In this document: piece by piece, positions 33,485-43,436 of the stretch
Position numbering within the stretch: position 1 is the stretch's first letter
Layout: each line of letters begins with the position of its first letter
Assembly (NCBI GenBank): GCA_021234155.1
Contig: JAJEKV010000013.1
Location: forward strand, 12,488,669 to 12,552,668
Origin: Isoetes taiwanensis
Lineage: Eukaryota; Streptophyta; Lycopodiopsida; Isoetales; Isoetaceae
Direction: 5' to 3'
DNA: 64,000 nucleotides
Notes under the pieces: generated by a model
What the model saw: the letters and a program-made list of their open reading frames with translations, nothing else
Database searches by the model: none
What the model was told of the DNA's origin: nothing
Position numbers and translations under genes: made by a program

Positions 33485-33835
33485 TCAAAATTGATGTGTC
33501 AACGGGAGGAAATCTTCCTTGTGAATCGGCAACTTCTTCTCGACGTAGGCATCCCAGAATTCATTCCATTTCTCCCATACTGGATCTGAAGCAAATACTA
33601 TCTTGCAGGCATCCTTGGGCACAATTGGTTCCTCAGAAGCGTCACCCTTTTCATCCCCTTTTTTTTTCTTTGATCTGGTGCTCTTGGTTTTGTCTTGTAT
33701 TATCGTCTGACTAAGTGTCCTCTCCAGCAACTTGAATTCAGCCGCTTTTATCGGCCCGGCAATGGTTGGCATTGGCTTCCCATATTCAATCCATTGGTTC
33801 CGGAGCATGCGAAGTTGCTCTATATAGGGACCAAA
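33485..33835 (-). pseudogene. Spacer exon between ParB-like and methylase-like domains
   Basis: After a CCTATATAG acceptor near 33828 the frame reads MLRNQWIEYGKPMP, then a basic run KSTRSKKKKGDEKGD, then DPVWEKWNEFWDAYVEKKLP. The basic run could be a nuclear localisation signal. I recognise no enzyme motif. Confidence 0.5.
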
Positions 33836-33904
33836 GGAGTGACCTTGTTAGCTTCATAATCGGAATGAAATAAATCCTTCTAGTTTAAAATCGCGCTGCA
33901 GGCG

Positions 33905-34265
33905 CGATTTCATATTAAAGCAAATCGCGCCCGGTAGCGATTTGCCTACTCTAAAGAGAAAACGCTTATTGATCCGTTTCGTCAAACAAATCATCATCGG
34001 CGCCGGGCGCGATTTCATATTAGAATGCAAATCGCGTCAGCGAGGCCTAGCCCGGAGGAGGCTTGGCTATTAGGCGGATAGCCTTTTCTCCGAGGGTAGG
34101 CAAATCCCGCGTGGGGCGTTTAACATTCTAATATGAAATCGCTGGCGAGGCGCCATTTGTTGTTTGACGAAACGACTATCAATCCGTGAGCGTTTTTTCT
34201 CTTCCGAGGGGCAAATCGCGCTGGCTCATTTGATTCTAATATGAAATCGCTACCGGCGCTGATTT
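33905..34265. repeat. Large imperfect foldback built from GCGC palindromes
   Basis: The left arm (about 33905-34035) and right arm (about 34120-34260) are inverted copies sharing TTTGACGAAACG/CGTTTCGTCAAA, ATTCTAATATGAAATCGC and AGCGTTTTCTCTT. The centre, near 34040-34115, has its own GGCTATTAGGCGGATAGCC stem. The foldback lies in the non-coding gap between the ParB-like exon and the spacer exon, probably an intron. Confidence 0.7.
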
Positions 34266-34407
34266 GCAAATAAGCGAAAACCTAAGGGAGGAAAATTACC
34301 TTTTTGTATAAGAATGTTTTTCCCATGTCATTCGTGAGGCGCTTATTTCGCTAGCTTCGGCGGTGTGGTTGAGCCGCCAGAACCCGGCGGTTTAAATGTA
34401 ATACGAC

Positions 34408-35418
34408 TTATAGAACAACCGATGCCCGGTTATCTTGTGCCTTCTTGATCGAGAACCTTCGGGCCTCTATTGAATGCTGGCCATCTATTATCATGAAATG
34501 TATGTCAGGATTCTCGATGAAGTCCTCCAGCTTGCTCCACATGATTACCTTCCTCGTTCTGGTATCGTACGGCACTACATCTGCAGGCATTGGCACTTGC
34601 CCTGGATTTTCGATCATGATGTTCACTATCTCCAAGGAGTGCTGCTTGTCATACCTTCTGCTGATATAAATGGCTTTAGTGGACCTGAAAAGCCTATCCA
34701 CGTGGACTGGATGGGTGAAGCTCAGGCCCAGTGGATATTTGTCAGCATATTTTTTGAGCTTGCTCATCGCCTCCAACTGCCTGGCCTTGTCATCGTCACT
34801 TGTAAGGCCTGCTGTCGCTTCTGTAATTTCCCTGCCTTTAGAGCTTTCTTCTTCCTTATCCTTCACTGCCTGTAAGTAGACACTGCCCGAGGGCCTCGTG
34901 CTAATGGCTCGCTGTAAGCCCCTCGCATATTCTTTTAGGAGTCAATGGCTCGCCAACTGTCCAGCCAAATTTGAAGAGGTTATCGGCCATGTCGTCTGAT
35001 CTTAATGCAGTCTCTTTAAAAGAGCTAGCACTGCATCGATTGATCTTCTTTAGGCTCTTCTTATGTTTTTGGCCCACTTCAACTAGCACAGAACAGAAAG
35101 AATCGTCTTGTACTTCGCATGTAATAAGAATTCCCTGCTTCTTCATTTGATCAGTCTCTCTTACCCTTGACATGAATATGAGGTCTGTCTTCCCACCAGT
35201 TTTGAATATCTCCACATACCATTCTGACCCCTCTACAAGATCCTCTTCTGGACATGTAGGTTCTACCTGAGCCTTTATTATTCCAGATGTATCTTCTAAC
35301 GTCAATACATCTTTGCAGTGCATAATAAGATAACATCTTCATCATCCCTTTGCTTTTTTCGGGTCAGTAGAGGTCTCACCTTGCTTGGTCCTCCCTCTTT
35401 TGCTTGTCTTTTGTGATC
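34408..35418 (-). pseudogene. N-terminal and ParB/Srx-like part of the multidomain gene
   Basis: An exon opens after ATTTCACAG at 35418 with a basic stretch (SQKTSKRGRTKQGE). A domain of unknown type follows (EGSEWYVEIFKTGGKTDLIFMSRV, CEVQDDSFCSVLVEVG). Then comes GLSFTHPVHVDRLFRSTKAIYISRRYDKQHS, MIENPGQVPMPADVV and HFMIIDGQHSIEA (about 34500-34462). A paired 'P' region and a terminal I-DGQH-x-x-A motif are the mark of the ParB/sulfiredoxin fold, including DGQHR-type proteins. In bacteria and phages such domains are often fused to N6/N4 methylases, and here a methylase-like domain follows. Frameshifts fall near 35330 and 34905. Confidence 0.6.
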
Positions 35419-36014
35419 CTGTGAAATTACAGCACATGGGTTAATCTTTTAATGCTCAAATATATGCTGTCGACACATATGCAACAAAAAAAAGCGGCAA
35501 GCGATTTGAAAATGAATACACAGCAAGTTCATTTAGTTTATTGGGGTCAGGGGCCAGGCGCGTTTTGTCCCAGTCAAAATGCAACAAATACGCGCTTGGC
35601 GCACTTTAGAAGTGACCTGAAAGACAAAGAAACTAATGTAATGCCTAATTAAACTGCACCAGGGGCGTTTTGTCCGAATCAAAATGCTCAGGACACAACT
35701 AACTATAAAAAATGCAACTTAAAGAGTTGAATCTTCATTAGAGGACACAACTAACTATAAAAAACACAACTAGCTACTGAATACTGTTCAGCTAAGTATA
35801 CAAGCTTCAAACAGCATATACAGCATTAAAAGAGAAACCAACATGCACACATTAAGCATTTATTTCCATACATTTTTGGGACATATGAACTTAAATATTA
35901 GAGGACACGTGCTTCTTATCAGATAATAACTATATTATTACAGAAAAACATCCTAAAAATCTAACAAAAAAAGGGACACAGAAATCAATTACAGAACAAA
36001 AACAGATCAATTAC

Positions 36015-36142
36015 CTGAGGCGCTTGTTGGATTTGTGCTTTCTGCTTGTTCAGCAAAATTCTCCGGGCTTGGGATTTGTGCTTTGGGTCATTTGCCCACC
36101 TCTACCAAATACTTCGGCGGCGGCGGATTCTCTAGACGCCAT
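36015..36142 (-). pseudogene. Probable first exon of the multidomain gene
   Basis: ATG at 36142 opens MASRESAAAEVFGRGG. The reading ends at a CTCAG/GTAATT donor near 36015, but a one-base shift puts a TGA in the frame at about 36050. The exon lies 600 bases upstream of the next exon (35418). Its start faces the plus-strand exon beginning near 36578, so a divergent promoter of a few hundred bases (about 36143-36520) probably serves both. Confidence 0.5.
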
Positions 36143-36577
36143 AGAACTGCAAGTGCGGATAATATGAGACTGGGGTTTTGGTTTAAACTTATATGTATGC
36201 GTTCATAATCTAGGCCATCAGATTTACAACCGTAAATTCAAATTCGCGTCCTTTTAAATTTATACCGCCTTAATTAACCGCCCGTCCCGCTCATTTACAA
36301 ATTTAAATTGTGTTTTTCTTTTTAGTGCAATTTCAAGATAACAATTAATTATTAATTTCAAAAAACGATATGTGGCAATCTACTACCACCTAATCGGCCA
36401 CCTACTATCGAGGCCCAAGATCATTCCTACTATCGAGGCGCCCAAGAACAATCGACTATCGAGCGCCCATTCGATCGAGCGCCTTCAATCCCATTCGATA
36501 TCTCTGAACTATGGTGAGTGTGATTCCATTCGAATGCATTCTCTTGTTCTCTATTTTTTGTCCTCTATTTTTTTCCA

Positions 36578-36848
36578 ATGCATTACGGTTCTTTATCGAT
36601 TAATGGGAGAAGAATGCTATCTTTTAACAACAAACTTGAAGCTTGGAAGGTAGGCTTACGTAAAATCGAAGATCTGAATCCAAGTTCTATGTGTCATGGT
36701 GTTCCTCTTGGAAACAGTTTCTGTAAGATTTTTATTATAAACTGCAATTATGAAGATGAGGCTCTTTCAAGAAGACATCCCGGTGGCGATACAGTTGGTG
36801 AAAGTGTGGGCACATTTGTAGCATGGCCAAAAGAACGTCTGAAAAAGG
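36578..36848 (+). pseudogene. Plus-strand exon with a VAWP-type domain
   Basis: The frame gives LRKIEDLNPSSMCHGVPLGNSFCKIFI and GGDTVGESVGTFVAWPKERLKK, then a GTATGT donor. This LG..F..(TVG..)VAWP text resembles a beta-rich domain common in plant transposon-associated proteins (DUF8039-like). The transposase gene at 39.9 kb carries a similar stretch (NDERLGEDRLGVAI..TIVAWPRESIQ), so it may be a duplicated exon or an upstream exon of the same gene. Confidence 0.5.
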
Positions 36849-37150
36849 TATGTATATTTGGATATTCAAAAAAAAATGAATATATCATAACATCTGCGTG
36901 ATGTTGTGAATTTTGAATTCTTTGATGTTCTTTAGCCAGTCATATCAACCCCATGAAACTACACATTAATGAAAATATGTAGTTTCTTGGGGTTGGTCAT
37001 ACTGGCTGGAGGGCATCAAAGGATTCAATGTTTTCGACATTGCATATAAAAAAACATAATAAACTAATGACATAAAAATTCATATTCCAAAAAAGTGTAT
37101 GTACATTTCTTCTTCTGCAAAAATGCGCCAGGCGCGAATTCTTTCTATCT

Positions 37151-37579
37151 CTACAATATGTCACATAGGCCCACCTCATCGGCCCAATACCGCAAAAAGT
37201 CCCACCTGAACCACTCTGATATGACAGGATCCTCATCTTCCCTGCGAATGTCGAGTCTCCAAACCAGAGTGTTGTATCGATCCTTGATACTATAAATCAA
37301 ATCCTCGTACTTATTTGTTGGCATGAGCCTTACTAAGAGCATGAGGAGCCGCATATGTCCAGAGATGCGATGGAAGTGTTCCCATGGCCCCTGATACAGA
37401 CTGTCTAATGGATTCTCCAACTCTCTTTGAACGTTTTGAACAGCACAAGCAAGTAATATCTTGTACAGGGTCCAGAGTTGATGGTCGTCCAGGGGAAGTG
37501 TATTTGAACTAGAACCAGCCCGGTTAATATTTGAACTAGGATCAGCCAAAGGTCCATTCATAAGGAAAATCCATGGCAC
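37151..37579 (-). pseudogene. Unrecognised minus-strand coding exon
   Basis: The open frame of 142 codons is preceded by a TTCTCGTTCTAG acceptor at about 37580. It reads LPLDDHQLWTLYKILLACAVQNVQRELENPL, GPWEHFHRISGHMRLLMLLVRLMP and RYNTLVWRLDIRREDEDPVISEWFRWDFLRYWADEVG, which looks like a helical, protein-coding domain. I do not recognise it. It lies upstream of the multidomain gene on the same strand and is bracketed by GCGC palindromes (37119-37140 and 37655-37822). It may be an exon of a further transposon gene. Confidence 0.45.
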
Positions 37580-37822
37580 TAGAACGAGAAAATTAAGTAA
37601 TTAGCAAATGATATATTACTCTCCCCATAAAACGATTCTCAACATACATAATTCAAAAACGCCAGCGTTTGTTTTATTTTTTCACAGATCTATTTCACGC
37701 TACCTGGCGCGATTTGTATAGAACCGTATGAAATAGAAAAGCCAAACTAAAACGCCGCTGGCGGCGCTTTGATTAACCTAGTGGAAAATCGAAACCAAAA
37801 TAGAAATGCGTCCAAGCGATTT

Positions 37823-39620
37823 CTCCCATTCTAACGTATTATTCTAACGTAATGCATAATGCGAAATCACGAGAATTCAAAATATGAAGCCAAAATAATA
37901 TGAAGGCGAGAATATAATAAAATAGAATGAAGACGATAGAGCGGATATATAATAATAATACTCCTTGTTTAGTTCAATATTTAGTTCATTGTTTTAGTTC
38001 ATTATTTAGAGCAGATAGAGGAAGAGCTAGTGAAATAGAATAAGAGCAGATACAGCAAAATCATATAAGCAAGATCATAGAGCAGATAGATCATAGAGCA
38101 GATAGATCATAGATCATAGAGCAGATAGATCATAGAGCAGATAGATCATAGATCATAGATCATAGATCATAGATCATAGAGCAAGATCATAGAGCAGATA
38201 GATCATAAATCATTATTTACTTCATTATTTTAGATCATTAATTAGAACAGATAGAGGAAGAGCTAGTGAAATAGAATAAGAGCAGATCATATAGGCAAGA
38301 TCACAGAACAAGATCATAGAGCAGGATCTATATATGAAGGTGCTAGGGCAGTTTAGGGCTGATGCATGTAAAAGTCTAAGCCAGAAACCTGAAGCTCATA
38401 TAGTACTTTAAGTAAAGAACAGAAAATACTAATCTATTTGTGTTCTGTACCCGAGAATTGAGCCTTTGCCTTTGAGCCGAAACCAAAAAATCGAAAACCA
38501 AAGTTGATTTGATTCGAGAAGCCAATAGCAGATGATTTGAGCCTTAAGAAGCCAAGAAGAAGCAAACCGAGAAGCCGAGAAGCTTCAACACAAAAACAAA
38601 AAACCAGAAAACTTTGTTATTCAAAAGCCAAAAAATCCAGAGACATTGTACAGAGCCTACAAACCTTTGAGCCGAAAACACCTTTGAGCCGAAAACACCT
38701 TTGAGCCGAAAACCCTAAAGTAGATGATTGTAGAAGCCGAAAAGCTCGAAAACGCAGATAAAAGCAGATAAAAAGCAGATAGAAGCCGAGTTTAAAGCAT
38801 ATAGAAGCCGAGTTTAAAGCAGATAGAAGCCGAGAAGCCGAGATTGAGCAGATAGAAGCCGAAGTTTAAAAAAGCGGATAGAAGCCGAGAAGTCGAGATT
38901 GAAGCAGATAGAAGCCGAGAAGCAGATAAAAGCCGAATTTGGAAGCCAAGATTGGAAGCAGAAGCGGAAGCGGAAGCGCCTGTAATTAGCTTGGAATGCG
39001 AAAAGTTCGAAGTGAGAAAAAAGGTTCAAAAAAGGGTAATGCTAACTTCAAATAATAACCGCCTTCAAAATTTATCACACAGCGCAATTATCACTTTTGG
39101 GCCTTGAAATTTATTACAAAGATTTTTTGTTTTAAGGACCGTGACTTTAAAAGTTTAAAAGTTATGAGTTAATAGTTAAGTTAGTTGTTAATAGTTATAA
39201 GTTAATAGTTAATAGTTAAGTTATAAGTTATAAGTTAATAGTTTAAAAGTTATAAGTTAATAGTTAAGTTAGTGACCTTAAAACTAACCTTAAAACTTAG
39301 TTCTAACCTTAAAACTTTTAACCTACAATAACTTTCCAACCTTAAAATTTCTAACCTATAATAACCTATAATAAACTTCTTAACCTTAAAACTGCTAACC
39401 TATAATTAATAACCTTAAAAGTTGTTGCTAAGGTTATTATAGGATAAAAATTAGAAGGTTATAAGTAGAGGGTTTTATTTATATATAATGTTGAGGAAAA
39501 TAATTTGGGGAATCCCATTATATAAATAGAATGATCAAATAGAATAAGACATATATGAGGCTTTCATTTATGAACATGTTAGTGAGAGGTTATTTGGATA
39601 TGCTAACTTACTATATGTTT
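37823..39620. repeat. Simple-repeat block inside the 12.7-kb transposon
   Basis: Three low-complexity tracts follow one another: AGATCATAGAGCAGAT-type repeats (about 38040-38340), GAAGCCGAGAAGCAGAT-type repeats (about 38660-38970) and TTAATAGTTAAGTTATAAG / AACCTTAAAAC repeats (about 39150-39440). No gene is seen. Confidence 0.75.
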
Positions 39621-39642
39621 TTATGCATTCTAGGTCAATGGC

Positions 39643-42587
39643 ATGCAAAATGCTAAAAAAAAAGCCCCCAATGATGCTGATCAAGGCAAGGAAAAATCCC
39701 CAACTAATGAACATGATGGCCAAGGAAAGGAAAATACCTCAAATGATGTTGATGATGGCAAAGGAAAGGAAAAGACTCCAAATGATGTTGATGATGGCAA
39801 AGGAAAGGAAAAGACCTCAAATGAAAAGAAAGGAAATTGTACTTTATACTCGGGTCGATTGGAAAAACAAAAAGGTCAAGATCCGGCATGCATGCAATAG
39901 AGAGGCAGTAGGAGAAGGGATTATTGTTCTAGCAGATCCTATCAATGCAGTGAATGATGAAAGACTAGGGGAGGACAGGTTAGGTGTGGCAATCTCAAAA
40001 TTATATGACAATTGGAAGGAAAAGGGTTCAGGCAAACAAGAATGCCTAGCTTGTGTGAAGCAACTAGAGGTTCCAACTATTGTTGCATGGCCTAGGGAAA
40101 GTATTCAACTGGAGGGGAACTACACGTTTCCTATAGATGTAGAACCATTGTCAACAATGTTCACACAGTGTAGCAAGAGGCCACTTCCAACTTTCAAACA
40201 TTATCCCACCAAAAGATGCAAGTCAGATTATGATTGTTCTCCTGAAGCTATGATGAAGGTTAGAGGAGGTGAATGTTGTTGGGCTTCTTGTGTTAGAATG
40301 TTCACAATAGAGGAGTTGGTGGGAACAAGAGCTACATATCGGGAACATAAGTGTGATAGCGGGAGGAATTTCATGTACACCATATTTGGCTATGCAATTA
40401 GGGATGAAAGATCAAAGAAGAAAAGATTCCCATTGAATGGAAAGTGGATATGTTCAAAAGCATGGATGGCTATACATGGAATTCCAACCTCTTCTTGGCA
40501 CAACCGGCAAAAGAGACATGAAAATGGTAGTAAAATTGCATTGCATGGGAACACCGGCCGGTAAGGCCTACCTCAAGAACTATAGCCGCAAAGGAAATAT
40601 TTGAAAGATATGTGGATTTCAATGCGTAAAAACATGCCACATAAGAGTAAGAAGGATGAACAGGGATAGAGTTATTGTTGAAAAGAGATTGTCATCCCAT
40701 TGTACCCGGGAGAGCATATTAGAGGAAATAAATGCATTGCTTCGGGAACTTGGAGTGGCCTCTATATCCCAGCCCAGTTTTAGTAGGCTATGGAATAAGC
40801 ATTTCAAGCATGTGACCATAGCAACTTCAAACAACTTTGCCAAGTGCAATTTATATGCTAAGTTGAAGGAGACACTAGATAAGATTGTGCAACCAAGTCT
40901 AAGGGCAAAGATAAGGGAACATATGAAGGACCATATGACGGATCAACTATCATGTAGATCAACTTATTGGATGTGGAGGACCTTATCGCAATGGAACCTA
41001 ATAACTATCTATGTATTATACATGATAAAATGGACCAACAGAAGACTTGTCTTCCACAATTCAAGTACATTCCTAAGTCATGTGAAAGATCATACCCTTT
41101 TGCGATTTCAATGATCAAAGCAATATTGCATGGGCGCCCCTCGGACCTATTATGGTCATTTCAGTTTAGAGTTGTGGAGTGATGGTCCAGATTTTCACAT
41201 TGGGAGTATCATGAGGTGTTTAAGAAACTATGAGAAGGGTTACAATGGTCACCTCTGGGATCCCACGGCTAGCCGTGCACTACATAGTGCATTGTTGGAT
41301 GGAACCCTAATAGTATTGAAAAGTTTAGCAAGGCAAGATTTAGGAGGAATGGACCTAATGAACATGTTGGAGCTTCAACATCTCGTGCTAAACCTCGAGA
41401 TCCGCCCTTGAAAGCTCCTCTTGCAACTAGATAATTGTGCTTTGGTCAAAATAAGAACAGTGGATGTTTTCTTTCCTATCCTACTTACTAATTTGTGGGT
41501 ATTTTTGAAAGAGTCAATTTGGGGTTCCTAATGCCCTATTATACTCATGAGGATGTGGATGCATTGTTTGGAAAATATAGTCATGTATTGAGACAACAGA
41601 CAGTTACCAACTTTCCCAGGCTATTGGAAATATTTCATGGATGTACAAATCCATCTCCTATAGGATCTATCATAGAAGAAGTGCCTGATTGGAAGAGTTT
41701 TGTGGATGGTTATGCTCTCGACATGGAAGGTCATTCTAGACCTCTTCAATTCACTTTTGGGTGAGAGAAGGGATTCCAATCATGCAATGGAAAATGAGAC
41801 CTTCAGGAGGAGAAGTGGAGAGGTGGGGCAGAAATTTGGCACGGGGATGCAAATGGCAAGCCTATGATACCTCTGGTCAACCAAAAGCTCTAAAACCAAC
41901 CGAAGAAGTCAAGCAATTGGGATTGACTAAGGATGGCATCAATGACTACATCAAGCAATCGCAAACTAATTTAATCGTGCATTGATAGATTATTGGAAGA
42001 AGGTGATCAACTTGTTGGATGAGGTAGACACATCCTCGGAAAAGCCGAAAGAAGGGTGGTTCCCTAAAAATAAGTGGAAAACATTAGCTGGTGCTTTAAG
42101 ATGATGGTACCATTAGTAGCATTGTGAAGGCATATGCTCCTCCTCAATCGATAAACACTATGTTGGTCCTAAGAAGGATATGCCAAAATATTTAGGCATG
42201 GATTGTTATGAACCTTCTCTTGACGTGGAGTGCCACCAATTTGTAGTAGTAAAACCAAGATCTAGAGACCTATCCAAAGGTGGTTGGGATACACTATCTC
42301 GGATATTTGCAAAGAAGAAGGTGATGTTAACTTCAATAAGGTGCGCGTGGAATGGTGGTGTCCAGTACATCAGTTGAGTAATGTCACCGAAAAAAGAAAG
42401 ATATTCAGATTGTTGGGCAAAGAGGTGGAGGAGAAATCCAAGTGATCCTGATCTTTGGCTAGACATTGAAACCGTATTGTACTCGTGGACTCCAAAAACT
42501 ATTCCTAGTAAAACAGCGAGAGTTACAATACCTCAGGATGTAAGGAATAAGGTTCTCATATCCTTGGGGATGCTAGTGAAAAAATGA
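39643..42587 (+). pseudogene. DDE-type transposase gene (decayed)
   Basis: The N-terminus (39643-39900) has an acidic repeat, DDGKGKEKT(P/S)ND. The next frame has a VAWP-type domain and Cys/His-rich text (KRCKSDYDC, GGECCWASC, HKCDSGRNF). HFKHVTIATSNNFAKCNLY then leads to the catalytic core. NYLCIIHDKMDQQKT (first D, about 41008-41038), LLQLDNC (second D, 41415-41435) and YYTHEDVDALFGKYSH (E, 41537-41570) fit the DDE triad of a family found in plants and cnidarians with an LQLDNC..GHTHEDID signature. Frameshifts occur near 39850, 40560, 40960, 41180, 41410 and 41760. It stands divergently from the multidomain gene and near the right TIR, as the element's own mobilising enzyme. Confidence 0.7.
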
Positions 42588-42810
42588 AAAACAGTTACTA
42601 TGTATCTTTTCTACAGTTAATAAAAGTTGTGTACTACTTGAGTTCCATGATATATGATTTTGTAATTTGAAGTTAAGGTGTGAGTTTATATTCCCGTGTG
42701 TGATTATATGTTAACGTCTATTCTAGTCTAAGGGCAACAAAGTTACTAAAAAAGTGAATTTAACAAAGTTACTAAAAAAGTGCAATATAAAATTTATCCC
42801 AAAATTAAGA

Positions 42811-42839
42811 CATAATCCCAATTTAATTGAATGATGGTT
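42811..42839 (-). repeat. Right terminal inverted repeat
   Basis: It is the reverse complement of 30138-30166 with one mismatch and is followed by the duplicated ACAT. Confidence 0.92.
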
Positions 42840-43431
42840 ACATCTCTTGAAAAGAAAAAAACAAGCATTAAAAGTTCGATTTGTGAATCAATGGTTTCCA
42901 AGTTCGTTTCTAAAAGAATGCATGTGGGATAATTCTATACGAAAGCTTGTTTTCGTTGTAATGAATGTGGGATATATCGAAAGCTCCAGATTCTCAAGTT
43001 AGCAGGTTTATCCGGCCGAAACCGACTGCGGGTCACAGATAAATACCAAGAATACAATGTGCTTGATCGACAACGGAGCATAGACCATTAATTCAGTGCC
43101 GGAATTATGGTTATAAGTTGAAGCAGACTATTGCTACAGTGTTCGAAGTGATCCCATTGCTACAGTACCATTTCGGTATTAATGGCTAAGGTTTAGCTTA
43201 ATGGTTGAATGGATTTGTGTTTGCACTTGATGTTTGCAAGGGATTAGAGACCAAATTGTGGCTCCCTTGTGATGTATTTGCTAGCCAAATACATGTTGCT
43301 ATCAAGATGCATTTGAAAAATTAAGTCTATAACTTTTCCCTTTTGAATCATTGCATTTGTATCATTTGAACAAGTTATAAGCTTGTGATTCTTGTGAGAA
43401 GAAAAGCATCTAGTAGATTTCATTTCTAACA
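42840..43431 (+). repeat. Copia 3' LTR, remaining part
   Basis: It continues the LTR from ACATCTCTTG to CATTTCTAACA. Added to 30024-30137, minus the four duplicated bases, it makes 702 bases against 700 for the 5' LTR. The two-base difference is in an A run. Confidence 0.92.
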
Positions 43432-43436
43432 AAACC
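43432..43436. repeat. Copia target-site duplication, right (AAACC)
   Basis: It matches 25384-25388. Confidence 0.85.

Larger units (their letters stand above)
30466..37815. repeat. Dispersed GCGC palindrome family
   Basis: Palindromes of the type AAATCGCGCC..GGCGCGATTT lie at 30466-30488, 31700-31719, 31772-31792, 33887-33910, 33921-33944, 34001-34015, 34132-34156, 34222-34256, 35551-35567, 35587-35610, 35657-35673, 37119-37140, 37655-37670, 37698-37716, 37750-37771 and 37804-37822. Arms vary (CGCGATTT, CGCGTTTT, GCGCTTT) but the GCGC core is kept, often with compensating changes on both sides. All are in gaps between coding stretches of the 12.7-kb transposon, and I saw none outside it in the window. 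Confidence 0.8.
30138..42839. mobile_element. 12.7-kb TIR transposon with ParB-like/methylase-like/FCP1-like cargo
   Basis: Terminal inverted repeats of 29 bases (30138-30166 and 42811-42839, beginning AACCATCATTCAATTAAA) differ at one position, and ACAT is duplicated on both sides. The intact site is preserved in the 5' LTR of the same Copia, so both ends are certain. Inside are a plus-strand DDE-type transposase (39.6-42.6 kb), a divergent minus-strand multidomain gene (31.1-36.1 kb), a further minus-strand coding piece (37.15-37.58 kb), a plus-strand exon (36.6-36.85 kb), a palindrome family and simple repeats. Four-base duplications occur in Sola and Ginger elements among others; I favour a Sola-like assignment without certainty. 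Confidence 0.9.
25389..43431 (+). mobile_element. Copia LTR retrotransposon, 3' LTR split by a TIR transposon
   Basis: It is bounded by TG..CA LTRs and a 5-base duplication. It has a primer-binding site, gag, protease, truncated integrase, RT, RNase H and a purine tract in Copia order. Minus the 12.7-kb insertion and its duplicated ACAT, the element is about 5.3 kb. The two LTRs differ at about eight places over 700 bases by eye, so it is relatively recent. It sits inside the minus-strand LINE, whose coding frame resumes across the site. Frameshifts, stops and loss of the integrase end show it is not autonomous. Confidence 0.92.

Noticed and set aside
30466-37815. E2F-binding sites (TTTSSCGC) as an explanation for the GCGC palindromes
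   Set aside because: The arms read CGCGATTT with the T run on the opposite side of the core from an E2F site, and the symmetry extends farther than a factor site would.
30138-42839. A Maverick/Polinton or virus-derived element
   Set aside because: Size would fit, but I see no DNA polymerase B, capsid, packaging ATPase or integrase, and the duplication is 4 bases instead of 6.
42840-43431. A solo or partial LTR standing alone
   Set aside because: It is the second part of the Copia 3' LTR. Lengths, ACAT duplication and AAACC duplication all fit a single LTR split by the TIR transposon.
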